DNA of 64,000 bases from Xenorhabdus anantnagensis (GCF_028598555.1 NZ_JAQRFN010000016.1:1-64000), one strand, 5' to 3'; positions 24,254 to 33,002 are shown, counted from the stretch's first letter. The notes: generated by a model not told the origin, from the sequence alone. Translations and numbers: made by a program.

Positions 24254-25078
24254 GTGGCAAAAATATCCAAACAAATATTTAACAATCCAGAACTACTAAA
24301 TAAATATTTTGATCCCGATACTATAACGGCCTGCATTGTACCGATTCGAGCAAAATTTATTAGCAAAGATAGTCGATCATTAAGAGAAAAAATACACACA
24401 CATCAAAAAGGAATGCTGATATCACTAAATAGTGGTATGGCAAAACTAATATTAACAGACACCACATATGATATTTTAACTAATCAAATCGTATGGGTGC
24501 CTGCTGGTACACCTCACGAAGTAACTTTAAAAAATGAAGCTGAATTCAGAGCAATCTATATTGATCAAGAAATTTTTTTCCAACTTCCTAAAGAAGTGAA
24601 AATTTACAGCGCCACGTCGCTTATGCATGAGATTATTGAATCAATATGTGATATGTCATTCAATTCTAATTGGAATGCAGGAATAGAATATCATTTGCAG
24701 TCCATTTTAATAAAACATTTATCTTCAATTATAAAAGAAAATGAACTTCCAGAAATCCCGCACGATTATAGAGTTAATAATATACTCTCTTCATTTCTGA
24801 AAAAAGAGAAATTACCACCTAAATTAAATGAATTTATAAATATCGTTGGAGCCTCAGAAAGAACCATCCATAGATTATTTATCAAAGAAACGGGAATGAA
24901 TTATCAACAATGGCGTCAAAAATACAGATTGACTTTATCGATAAAATTATTACTTTCAGGCAAGAAAATAACAGAGGTTGCTTATATTCTAGACTTTTCA
25001 TCAACTAGCGCATTTATTTCATTTTTTAGAGAAAGATTAAATATTACGCCAAGTAGATATAAAAAATTGAATTCATAA
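24254..25078 (+). CDS. AraC-family regulator with cupin N-terminus
   Basis: This is a DNA-binding regulator, probably responding to a small molecule. The start is GTG 24254 with a GAGG ribosome-binding site 8 bases before it. The 274-residue product has an N-terminal cupin, with IHTHQKGMLISL then the IVWVPAGTPHEV signature, as in the NimR/YeaM-like AraC group. The C-terminal double helix-turn-helix includes SERTIHRLFIKETGMNYQQW and ILDFSSTSAFISFFRERLNI. Base use is clearly more AT-rich than speA. It faces the convergent enolase-like gene across an ERIC element. Its closeness to the unusual operon at 25315-28245 suggests, but does not prove, that it controls that operon. Confidence 0.88.
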   Translation: MAKISKQIFNNPELLNKYFDPDTITACIVPIRAKFISKDSRSLREKIHTHQKGMLISLNSGMAKLILTDTTYDILTNQIVWVPAGTPHEVTLKNEAEFRAIYIDQEIFFQLPKEVKIYSATSLMHEIIESICDMSFNSNWNAGIEYHLQSILIKHLSSIIKENELPEIPHDYRVNNILSSFLKKEKLPPKLNEFINIVGASERTIHRLFIKETGMNYQQWRQKYRLTLSIKLLLSGKKITEVAYILDFSSTSAFISFFRERLNITPSRYKKLNS

Positions 25079-25157
25079 AGGCTATAATTAAAATGATTAT
25101 GTAATTACATAATCATTTTAACAAAGATAAGCGTCCCCAAAGCATTATCATCCCCGC

Positions 25158-25299
25158 TATACCCTCCGTCTTTCAAGTTGCCTCTTTGTTGGCTGGCTCA
25201 CTCACCCCGGTCACCGTTGTTATGAACATAGAGTTATCTATGTTCCTGAGGATTCGCTCTCTTGCCTACCGCCGCGCGCCTTGAAATTCATTGGGTATA
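25158..25299 (-). repeat. ERIC element, 142 bp, copy 1
   Basis: The unit runs from TATACCC to GGGTATA. On the minus strand it contains GAATCCTCAGGAACATAGAT and later GACCGGGGTGAGTGAG, which match the core of enterobacterial repetitive intergenic consensus (ERIC) sequences. It is the same length as copy 2 at 34648-34789, in opposite orientation. It lies between the convergent ends of the AraC gene and the enolase-like gene. Confidence 0.9.
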
Positions 25300-25314
25300 T
25301 AATAACTATATGTA

Positions 25315-26550
25315 CTATAATTTTTCTTCAATTCTTAATAAGCGATTGTATTTAGCCAGAGACTCTGTTCTGGCAAAAGAACCAAATTTAACTTTATCTG
25401 TTTTTAAGGCTACCGCTAAATCGGCTATACTTGTATCTTCTGTTTCCCCAGAACGTCTGGAAAGGACAGTCTTATAACCAACTTGTTTAGCATAAGATAC
25501 CAAGTTAATTGTTTCAGTGACTGTCCCAATCTGATTGGGTTTAATTAATATAGAATTAGCGATACCTTTAGATAAACCATCTTTAAATCGCTCAATGTTG
25601 GTTGTGAATAAATCATCACCAACTAGTTCGATCCTTTTACCAACAGCCTGTGAAAGAGAAATCCATCCGTTGAAATCATCTTCAGCTAAAGGGTCTTCTA
25701 TTAATGAAATAGGAAATTTATTGCAAATATCTTTTAAATAAGTAACGAAATCATCTGTGGATAGAATATTACCTTCGGTTGCAAGATGATATTTCCCATT
25801 TTTAAAAAACATTTCAGCTGCAATATCCATGCTTAAACTGACTTCTTTTCCAACTTCATAACCTGCATTATATATAGCTTCCATTAGTAATAATAAGCCA
25901 TCTTCATTCGATTTTAATGAGGGCATAAAACTACCTGTACCAGAAACGCCTATACACATATTGCTTTTTAGCAAAATATCACGAAGCTTAAGATAGATGT
26001 TTTTTCCGATCTGCATGGAGTCCTTTAAATTTGTTTTATTTAAGACAATAATTTGAAAATCTTGGAAATCACAATTCCCATCACCATGCCTTCCTCCAGA
26101 CAGCATAGAAAAAATGGGTTGAGGAATGAAAAGATCGTCATCTTTCTTAAGATATTCATAAAGATAAACGTTTTTTTCAATCGCAGCAGCTTGAGCTGCG
26201 GCTAAAGATACACCCAAAATAGAATTGGCACCTAAATGACTTTTATTATTAGTACCATCCAGCTCAATTAAAATATTATCAATTGATTCCTGTTCGAAAG
26301 GGGATAAACCACATATTTTGGGTTTGATTATTTTATTAATAATATCGATGGCACATTTTACTCCTTTTCCACTAAATCTATTTTTATCATTATCACGAAC
26401 TTCAATTGCTTCATATTTTCCTATTGAACTTCCTGTTGGAATAATTACGCGACCTCTATTTCCTGTATTAAGGATGACTTCCACTTCTAACGTAATATCT
26501 GCTCTTGAGTCAAATACTTCGCGTGAAATTATATCAATTATTTTAGCCAT
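25315..26550 (-). CDS. Enolase-superfamily paralogue with altered catalytic residues
   Basis: This protein is homologous to enolase along its whole 411 residues but is unlikely to be a normal enolase. Compared with the eno gene at 12350, it keeps the metal ligands (Asp242 in SMDIAAE, Glu285 in LIEDPL, Asp312 in GDDLF), the catalytic lysines (Lys337 in ILIKPNQIG, Lys388 in KVKFGS) and His155. It changes the Glu of QEF to Asp164, the catalytic Glu of DEGGYAP to Thr205 (segment SGTGSFMP), the His of SHRSGE to Arg365, and the loop PSGAST to PTGSSI. The start is ATG 26550, 12 bases after the stop of the UGSC-like gene, so the two are probably translated from one message. Codon use is AT-rich and unlike eno. 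The reaction is unknown; a lyase or transfer step on a 2-phosphoglycerate-like acid is a guess. Confidence 0.85.
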   Translation of the reverse strand: MAKIIDIISREVFDSRADITLEVEVILNTGNRGRVIIPTGSSIGKYEAIEVRDNDKNRFSGKGVKCAIDIINKIIKPKICGLSPFEQESIDNILIELDGTNNKSHLGANSILGVSLAAAQAAAIEKNVYLYEYLKKDDDLFIPQPIFSMLSGGRHGDGNCDFQDFQIIVLNKTNLKDSMQIGKNIYLKLRDILLKSNMCIGVSGTGSFMPSLKSNEDGLLLLMEAIYNAGYEVGKEVSLSMDIAAEMFFKNGKYHLATEGNILSTDDFVTYLKDICNKFPISLIEDPLAEDDFNGWISLSQAVGKRIELVGDDLFTTNIERFKDGLSKGIANSILIKPNQIGTVTETINLVSYAKQVGYKTVLSRRSGETEDTSIADLAVALKTDKVKFGSFARTESLAKYNRLLRIEEKL

Positions 26551-26562
26551 AAATATTCTCAA

Positions 26563-28245
26563 CTAGTCTTTTTGGACGTAAAAGTCAGTAATGGATTTTG
26601 CTAATTTTCCTGAAGGTAAAGCCAAAGGTTTTAATACTGCGTCACAATAAAGCCCCCAACTGGCAATAATGGCTGAATGCCCCCCACGACCTCCGGCAAC
26701 AACTAAATCAATATCAAGTGGTGAGCGTGTTGCGGGGATTTTCTCTCGTTCAGAGAATTGCTTTGGTCTGACAGGAATTATTCCTTTTCCATCAACATCA
26801 GAACGGAGATTATAAATTTTCTCATGTAAATATTGTCGAAGACTATTTTTTGTCCATCCTGAATTGGTTAAAATTTTAACATGGTCAGGTGTCAAAATAA
26901 TCATTATCCGCCCTGGTATATAGGCATTCATTCGCCCAAGATGAGTTGCACTATCAATAATGACAGATAATAAACTATCGGCATCCTGGCTTAAGAAATC
27001 CACAACATCTGTAGGAGGTTCTCCTTTCATGAGATAAACCGTTGTAATTTCCTCACCATAATTTTCTTCATTGATGGTTTCCCACGGGCTATTCTCTATG
27101 CTTTCTGCAAAACAATAGGTAAATTCAGCGGGAGATCCCAAACAACCTAAGTCAGCTTTTCCTGGGTAAGCCCGACAGACATTTAGAATTGTTAAATTAA
27201 CTGCTCTTCCGATGGTAGCATTTGCTCGAAACCCCGGACCTAAACATCCTTGCCCCGAACTCATTCCTATTTCTTTGGCTATTGGCCCACTGACAAGAAC
27301 AAGGTTTCCACCGTTGTAAGACGTGGTAATTGATTGCTGGAAATTAAATTTACTTTCTGCCATTGCATAAAATGTCGCAATGATAATAGGTAAATATTGA
27401 GGTTCACAACCTGCCAGAATACTGTTAATGATAATATCATTAATGGTAATATTTTGCCCTGAAGGGCCAGCTTCTGGAATAACTATTTTGTCTACTGGCT
27501 CCTGACAATATTGCTGCATTTGAATATATCTTTTCTGTGTCGGCGGTATTACGGGTAATCCATCACCAATAGAAAGATTATCATATGTCCTCATTAATTC
27601 ATCTGAATTTATAAAGGGTATTTTTTTGTTATCTGAATTTACTTTATCTAAATCCATTTTTGGTTTTAATAAGGATAGCTTATTTAATTCAACTTCATTT
27701 TTAGTCAGGGAGCTAATGATATATTCTTTTTGTTTCTCAATTTCATTTTCTATTTCTTCTATTTTACTTGCTTGATATATATCTAAATGGCAAATGCACA
27801 ACTTACCAAATCGATAGAATGCGACATGTTCTGCTAAATGATTACCTGGAGGTGAAGTAATTAATAATGCAGGTATTCCTTTTTTCTCTAATTCACCAGC
27901 CAGAATGGTTGTCATTACTGATGTTCCCATATCTGCCAGAGCGATTATTGCAGCAGAGTAGTTACTCTTTGATAATTCGGAAGCCAACTCTCTAATCTGT
28001 TGCGTCATAGTCCCTCGAACAGATTGGCAGACGTATTTGATATTTATTATCCCCCTCTCTTTGAGAATATTTATAATGCTTTTATAAATCTGGCTATAAT
28101 TACAAAAACTAAGCTTGGTATTATCAAAAAATAATATCTCTCTGTTTTGGTGTTCAGGAATACTCACTCTTTTCGCTAGTTTAATAACATCACAAGATAG
28201 ATTTCCTCTAGGATCATAAGTCCAATAATCATTATCATTAGTCAT
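26563..28245 (-). CDS. UGSC-like protein fused to its C-terminal companion domain, redox motif lost
   Basis: The start is ATG 28245, with GGAGG six bases upstream. The 560-residue product begins with a domain of about 190 residues like the UGSC (seleno)protein family. The helix ELEKKGIPALLI follows the place where the family reads D-(U/C)-G-S-C-T; here the text is ALADMGTSVMT (Asp105-Met106-Gly107-Thr108-Ser109), so both redox residues are gone. From about 225 a second conserved domain runs to the end, with IGDGLPVIPPTQKR, GQGCLGPGFRANATIGRA, LNVCRAYPGKADLGCLGSP and VVAGGRGGHSAIIASWG. Similar fused or adjacent domains occur in UGSC-annotated proteins, from memory. No signal peptide is seen, so it is probably cytoplasmic. 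It is the first gene of a two-gene unit with the enolase paralogue. Function is unknown. Confidence 0.7.
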   Translation of the reverse strand: MTNDNDYWTYDPRGNLSCDVIKLAKRVSIPEHQNREILFFDNTKLSFCNYSQIYKSIINILKERGIINIKYVCQSVRGTMTQQIRELASELSKSNYSAAIIALADMGTSVMTTILAGELEKKGIPALLITSPPGNHLAEHVAFYRFGKLCICHLDIYQASKIEEIENEIEKQKEYIISSLTKNEVELNKLSLLKPKMDLDKVNSDNKKIPFINSDELMRTYDNLSIGDGLPVIPPTQKRYIQMQQYCQEPVDKIVIPEAGPSGQNITINDIIINSILAGCEPQYLPIIIATFYAMAESKFNFQQSITTSYNGGNLVLVSGPIAKEIGMSSGQGCLGPGFRANATIGRAVNLTILNVCRAYPGKADLGCLGSPAEFTYCFAESIENSPWETINEENYGEEITTVYLMKGEPPTDVVDFLSQDADSLLSVIIDSATHLGRMNAYIPGRIMIILTPDHVKILTNSGWTKNSLRQYLHEKIYNLRSDVDGKGIIPVRPKQFSEREKIPATRSPLDIDLVVAGGRGGHSAIIASWGLYCDAVLKPLALPSGKLAKSITDFYVQKD

Positions 28246-28428
28246 GAACGCCTCCAAATTATTTTTATCTTTTACAGTATCGTAGGATAACGCCGTCTTA
28301 ATTAATATCTAAATTCTGTCATAATGTATCAAATATCTGACATCTGATATCACTCAATTCAAAATGAAGTGAAGTTTCAAATTTTAGTATGATATACTAT
28401 TAAAAATTTTAGAGAGATGGAGAGTGAA

Positions 28429-28776
28429 ATGACTCAATCTTTATTAATTTATATTTTGGCTATAAAATCATTATCCTCGCCTGTTAAGATCATTTCAAAA
28501 AATGAAAAAATTAATTTTTTAACGGATGAAAACTTGATCTTTGAAGATAAAGAAGTTGTTTATACGTTTGATGACGGGGTAAGTATTCTTTATCTGGAAG
28601 AATCCGAAAAAGAGGCGAATGAATCTTATGAAGATTTATGCCAAGAGAAATGGATGAGTTATAAGGTGCTAAATAGCAACGGATTTTCAATCACCCCACA
28701 CGAAAAAAATTTTCATAATATATGTCAAGAAAAATATTGGGTTAAAAATCAGATATTACAAAATAATATGTTATAG
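28429..28776 (+). CDS. Small acidic protein of unknown function
   Basis: The start is ATG 28429 after GGAG; an ATG at 28417 would put that site inside the gene. A TATACT box lies at 28393-28398. The 115-residue product is acidic in the middle (LEESEKEANESYED) and has two similar cysteine segments, LCQEKWMSYK near 70 and ICQEKYWVKN near 100. No signal peptide or membrane helix is evident. It is transcribed away from the UGSC-like gene across a 183-base region that could hold a shared control site. It is not recognised as a member of any known family; it may be a carrier, a small subunit or a regulator of the neighbouring enzymes. Confidence 0.65.
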   Translation: MTQSLLIYILAIKSLSSPVKIISKNEKINFLTDENLIFEDKEVVYTFDDGVSILYLEESEKEANESYEDLCQEKWMSYKVLNSNGFSITPHEKNFHNICQEKYWVKNQILQNNML

Positions 28777-29198
28777 CTTGCTTGTAAATAATAACCCATT
28801 TTGCGACCGTGTCAGAGATTTTTCAGCAAATTTCTAAGGATTGATTGTTATTGCTGTCAGTGTTTTTCCAGTATTTTAAATGTTCATTTGATATTTCGTG
28901 GGATCTACTTCTTAAAGTTGTGGCAAGTAGAAAATATGTTTAATACTATATGATTAGTCGTTGAACTAAGATGCTTTGGGTACTTTTCTTGTTTGTATAT
29001 GAGTGTGTACGCATTCGTTTCTTTAGTTTCGGATTGATTGCTAACATTTTGTTTTACTTTAACTTTAAAATGATAGCGTATTTGGAAGATTAATCTTCTA
29101 GCGTAAATAAGCCTCCGTGCCACTGGTTGCTGCCAATCATTGAATATTGACAATATTGGGGACTGGTAATAGCAGGGCGGGACTTTTGAGGATATATC
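28777..29198. other. Gap between the island and speB
   Basis: 422 bases without a supported gene. It contains a 14-base palindrome GAAGATTAATCTTC at about 29088-29101. Close to speB is a TTGACA at about 29146 without a well-spaced -10. The speB ribosome-binding site (GAGGATAT) is at its end. It is the right-hand junction of the AT-rich insertion. Confidence 0.5.
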
Positions 29199-30125
29199 AT
29201 GAGTATTAGCTCCTTAGGAAACCAGATTGATAATTCTTTGGTTTCAAATGCCTTCGGCTTTCTGCGTTTTCCATTGAACTTTCAGCCTTATTCCAGTGAT
29301 GCGGAATGGGTGATTACTGGTGTGCCTTTTGATATGGCGACATCAGGACGAGCGGGCAGCCGTCACGGGCCAGCTGCTATTCGTCAGGTATCGACTAATC
29401 TGGCATGGGAAAGCAGTCGTTGGCCGTGGAACTTTAGCTTGCGTAAGCGTTTGAATGTAGTGGATTGCGGCGATCTGGTATTTAACTTCGGTGATGCTCA
29501 GGACATGAGCGATAAGTTGCAGGCACATGCTGAAAAGGTGTTGGCATCGGGCAAGCGCATGCTGTCTTTTGGCGGTGATCATTTTGTCACTTTGCCACTA
29601 TTGCGTGCTCATGCGAAACACTTTGGCAAAATGGCGCTGATTCATTTTGATGCTCATACAGATACTTATCCCAACGGCAGCAAATTTGATCATGGCACGA
29701 TGTTTTATCATGCGCCGAATGAAGGGCTGATAGATCCTCATCATTCAGTACAAATTGGTATTCGCACGGAACACGAGACTGATAACGGTTTCACTGTGCT
29801 GGATGCCGGTCAGGTCAATGATCGCAGTGTTGATGATATTGTTGAGCAGATCAAAACGGTGGTTGGTGATTTGCCGATTTATCTGACATTCGATATTGAT
29901 TGCCTTGATCCGGCCTTTGCCCCAGGGACAGGGACACCAGTGATTGGTGGATTGACATCAGATCGCGCTTTGAAAATAGTGCGTGGTTTGCAACCGTTGA
30001 ATATCGTCGGAATGGACGTGGTGGAAGTGGCTCCGGCTTATGATCAATCTGAGATTACAGCATTAGCAGCCGCAACGATTGGACTGGAATTGCTGTATTT
30101 ACAGGCGTCGAAGAAAGATGCTTAA
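29199..30125 (+). CDS. speB: Agmatinase
   Basis: SpeB hydrolyses agmatine to putrescine and urea with a binuclear manganese centre, completing the arginine route begun by SpeA. The 308-residue product (E. coli 306) carries all ureohydrolase signatures: [11 protein letters not shown], the metal-binding HFDAHTDT, and [17 protein letters not shown]. The N-terminal [13 protein letters not shown] and the C-terminal [13 protein letters not shown] are nearly those of E. coli. It has its own ribosome-binding site. In E. coli it directly follows speA; here 5.2 kb of other DNA lies between. Confidence 0.97.
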   Translation: MSISSLGNQIDNSLVSNAFGFLRFPLNFQPYSSDAEWVITGVPFDMATSGRAGSRHGPAAIRQVSTNLAWESSRWPWNFSLRKRLNVVDCGDLVFNFGDAQDMSDKLQAHAEKVLASGKRMLSFGGDHFVTLPLLRAHAKHFGKMALIHFDAHTDTYPNGSKFDHGTMFYHAPNEGLIDPHHSVQIGIRTEHETDNGFTVLDAGQVNDRSVDDIVEQIKTVVGDLPIYLTFDIDCLDPAFAPGTGTPVIGGLTSDRALKIVRGLQPLNIVGMDVVEVAPAYDQSEITALAAATIGLELLYLQASKKDA

Positions 30126-30170
30126 TGGATTAAGCCAATAGGTTTTTTTATCTGTTATAAACTTTTTGCA

Positions 30171-30199
30171 GGCTCACCTTTTAGGTGGGCCCTTATTAT
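30171..30199 (+). terminator. Terminator after speB
   Basis: A 9-bp stem with one G-T pair (GGCTCACCT with AGGTGGGCC) and a TTT loop is followed by CTTATTATT. The T run is weak. Confidence 0.6.
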
Positions 30200-30294
30200 T
30201 TAGTACTCTGATTATAATATAAAGTGCTGGTATGACATGGCAATTTGTATACTTGCGCTATTTTTAAAAATTTAGATTTAAACAAAGTGGAAAA

Positions 30295-31056
30295 TTATCC
30301 CACAATATATGTCAGTATTAGTTGTTGTGGAATTATAGGCTGCCGAGGCATGAGAATAAAATTTCCGTTAAATTCTGAGCCAGCTTGATACTCATTAGAT
30401 AATGTTTGCAGTAGCTTTATGTTAATAGCGTGCTCATGACAATCAATAGACGTAATTTCAGCCGCATGAAAATCAAAAAAACGTTTTACATGGGGATAAA
30501 GTGCTTTAAACAAACTCTCTTTGATGGAGAACGCAAGGGTGAATGCCTGTTCAAATGGCAATGGGCATGCTGCCAGTAATGCTACTTCATTGGCATTGAT
30601 GATGCTGGATGAAACACTTTCGATAGTCTCTGATTTAATTTCCTGTTCGATATCGATGCCGATCATTTGGTACTTATCACAAGAAGCTGCGAACGCAATG
30701 GCGCAGTTAGTGGAATGAGAGATGGAGCCACAAATATTGTTAGGCCAGATTGGGGAACGATCTTGTGCATTGGTTACCTGAAAGCCGGAATAACCCAAAT
30801 TGTTTAAAACTTGTTGAGTGCAGTAACGGGCAGCCAGATATTCCGCTCGTCGTTTATTGACTGCATTTTGTAGCTTGGGCGGATAGGTAATGCCACATTC
30901 ACCGAATAATGTATCGCGATAGTAAGTTTGATCAAAAGAAGCTTTAATGACTTGAAGATCGGGATGTCCGGAAAGTATGCCTGTTTGTATTTCATTGAAA
31001 AAACTATCATTTATGGTAGTGATTTGGGTGGAGGTAAAAGTAATTTTTTTCATCAT
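30295..31056 (-). CDS. ngrA: 4'-phosphopantetheinyl transferase (NgrA/EntD type)
   Basis: This enzyme moves the phosphopantetheine arm of coenzyme A to carrier proteins of non-ribosomal peptide, polyketide and siderophore assembly lines. The 253-residue product has the Sfp/EntD-type motifs in order: GSISHSTN (about 110-117), the magnesium-binding IGIDIEQ (about 132-138) and FSIKESLFKAL (about 176-186). The EntD-like N-terminal PPKLQNAVNKRRAEYLAARY is also present. In Photorhabdus the homologue NgrA is needed for antibiotic, siderophore and nematode-symbiosis traits, which is why that symbol is used. It stands alone, convergent with speB and divergent from galE. Confidence 0.88.
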   Translation of the reverse strand: MMKKITFTSTQITTINDSFFNEIQTGILSGHPDLQVIKASFDQTYYRDTLFGECGITYPPKLQNAVNKRRAEYLAARYCTQQVLNNLGYSGFQVTNAQDRSPIWPNNICGSISHSTNCAIAFAASCDKYQMIGIDIEQEIKSETIESVSSSIINANEVALLAACPLPFEQAFTLAFSIKESLFKALYPHVKRFFDFHAAEITSIDCHEHAINIKLLQTLSNEYQAGSEFNGNFILMPRQPIIPQQLILTYIVG

Positions 31057-31202
31057 CGGATTTTATTATTGGCTGTGATTATTGAATAGTGAATCATTCG
31101 AAAATAGTTATTACCTGATTTTGCCATATTTTAGTTTTAGTTCACTAATGCGGTGACTCTTTTTATACTCTTGCATGTTATCAGTTAAAAAAAGAGGTTA
31201 AT

Positions 31203-32222
31203 GTGGAAATATTAGTGACAGGTGGAATGGGCTATATCGGTAGCCATACGTGTGTCCAAATGCTTGCAGCAGGGATGACGCCGATTATCATCGATAATCT
31301 GTGCAATGCCAATCGTGAAGTCTTGGCGCGCATTGAGGCATTGACTGGTGTACAGCCTCTGTTTTATGAAGGGGATATTCGTGATGAGTCATTCCTTGAT
31401 GCCATTTTTGCCCGTCATCAAATCCAATCGGTGATTCACTTTGCCGGACTGAAAGCGGTTGGGGAATCTGTCGCTAAACCTATCGAATATTATGACAACA
31501 ATGTCAATGGAACGCTGGTGCTGGTGCGCAGCATGCATAAAGCGGGTGTAAAAAGCATTGTCTTTAGTTCATCCGCGACGGTATATGGTGATCCTAAAGT
31601 CGTGCCGATTACCGAACAATCCACGGTAGGCAACACCACTAACCCTTATGGCACCAGTAAGTATATGGTCGAACGCTGCCTGTCTGATCTTCATCATGCA
31701 GAAAATGATTGGTCTGTGGTGTTGTTGCGTTATTTCAATCCAGTGGGTGCTCATCCTTCTGGCACAATGGGGGAAGATCCTCAGGGAATTCCTAATAATT
31801 TGATGCCTTATATTGCTCAGGTAGCGGTAGGTCGTCGGGAAAAGCTGTCTGTGTATGGCAATGATTATCCGACTTCTGATGGCACCGGAGTGCGTGATTA
31901 TATCCATGTTATGGATTTGGCCGACGGACATATTGCGGCCTTAAATGCCGTTGGCAAGAAATCGGGGCTGCATATTTACAATTTGGGCACCGGAAAAGGC
32001 ACCAGCGTGCTGGAGATGGTGGCAGCGTTCAGTCATGCTTGTGGCAAACCTGTTCCTTATGAGATTTGTCCACGTCGTCCGGGAGACATTGCTGAGTGTT
32101 GGTCAAGCCCAGAGAAAGCTGAGCGAGAGCTGGGTTGGAAGGCAAGCCGTACTATTGTGGAAATGACTGAAGATGCTTGGCGTTGGCAGTCTCAAAATCC
32201 CAATGGCTTTCAAGTGAAATAA
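31203..32222 (+). CDS. galE: UDP-glucose 4-epimerase
   Basis: GalE interconverts UDP-glucose and UDP-galactose using bound NAD, for surface polysaccharide and galactose metabolism. The start is GTG 31203 after AGAGG; the ATG two bases earlier is out of frame and stops at once. The 339-residue product (E. coli 338) has the Rossmann motif VTGGMGYIGSHT, the catalytic SSSATVYG and YGTSKYMVE (Tyr-x3-Lys), and RYFNPVGAHPSG. The other gal genes are not nearby, so it is probably a stand-alone gene serving envelope sugar supply. Confidence 0.95.
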   Translation: MEILVTGGMGYIGSHTCVQMLAAGMTPIIIDNLCNANREVLARIEALTGVQPLFYEGDIRDESFLDAIFARHQIQSVIHFAGLKAVGESVAKPIEYYDNNVNGTLVLVRSMHKAGVKSIVFSSSATVYGDPKVVPITEQSTVGNTTNPYGTSKYMVERCLSDLHHAENDWSVVLLRYFNPVGAHPSGTMGEDPQGIPNNLMPYIAQVAVGRREKLSVYGNDYPTSDGTGVRDYIHVMDLADGHIAALNAVGKKSGLHIYNLGTGKGTSVLEMVAAFSHACGKPVPYEICPRRPGDIAECWSSPEKAERELGWKASRTIVEMTEDAWRWQSQNPNGFQVK

Positions 32223-32273
32223 GAAGTAAAAGTAAGTGAAATATCTAACCCTAACAATGAAAGGAGTATGATC

Positions 32274-32975
32274 GTGAGTTCTAACCTACAACAAGCACTA
32301 CTCCAGCAACAGTGGACAGAAGTTGACGACTATCTAAAACAAGTATTATTAGACAAATCCCCGCATCTTGAACAAACACTTGAATACAACGCCGCTCAAG
32401 GATTGCCAGCGATAAATGTTTCTGCGCTTCAAGGGCAGTTTTTGATGATGATGGTACAAATTAGTGGTGCAAAACGTATTCTCGAAATTGGCACATTAGG
32501 GGGATATAGCACTCAATACATGGCAAATGGATTGCCTGATGATGGGCTGTTGTTCACATTGGAAAAAGATCCCAGCATAGTCAAAGTGGCTCAGTACAAT
32601 ATTGAAAAAGCACAGCTTGCCCACAAAATCAAAATTATCGTGGGAGATGCTGGCGAGACCTTGCCGACACTGAGTACTGAAGCTCCTTTTGATCTGATTT
32701 TTATTGATGCTGATAAACAAAATAGTACATTGTATCTGGATTGGGCTATCAGGCTGGGACATCCGGGAAGCGTTATCATCATGGATAATATGGTCCGTGA
32801 AGGGGCGATTTTACATAAGCAGCGGAATGAATCTGTTGAAGGTGTCCGTCAGGTACTTGATAAGATGCTCAACCGCTCAGAACTTACTGTTACTGCTTTA
32901 CAAACCGTAGGGGAAAAAGGTTGGGATGGTTTTGCATTATTACGGATAAATACAGATAAAAAATTTATCCAATAA
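32274..32975 (+). CDS. S-adenosylmethionine-dependent O-methyltransferase, CCoAOMT-like
   Basis: This is a class I methyltransferase of the caffeoyl-CoA/catechol O-methyltransferase family (MTF3). The start is GTG 32274 (VSSNLQQ), seven bases after AAGGAG; the ATG at 32268 is too close to that site. The 233-residue product contains ILEIGTLGGYSTQYMA (SAM loop), FTLEKDPSIVKVA, GDAGETLP, the metal-binding FDLIFIDADKQNS and IIMDNMVREG. Likely substrates are catechol-like small molecules. It follows galE by 51 bases, but no pathway link is seen. A link to specialised metabolism of this group is possible but unproven. Confidence 0.88.
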   Translation: MSSNLQQALLQQQWTEVDDYLKQVLLDKSPHLEQTLEYNAAQGLPAINVSALQGQFLMMMVQISGAKRILEIGTLGGYSTQYMANGLPDDGLLFTLEKDPSIVKVAQYNIEKAQLAHKIKIIVGDAGETLPTLSTEAPFDLIFIDADKQNSTLYLDWAIRLGHPGSVIIMDNMVREGAILHKQRNESVEGVRQVLDKMLNRSELTVTALQTVGEKGWDGFALLRINTDKKFIQ

Positions 32976-33002
32976 TTTTTAATGGCAGGAAATAATAGGT
33001 GA

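Noticed and set aside
25315-28245. Phosphinothricin-type phosphonate pathway
   Set aside because: An enolase homologue occurs in that pathway, but no PEP mutase, phosphonopyruvate decarboxylase or nucleotidyltransferase is present in the window.
28905-29153. 82-codon minus-strand frame between the island and speB
   Set aside because: Low-complexity AT-rich translation without motifs; it crosses the speB upstream region.
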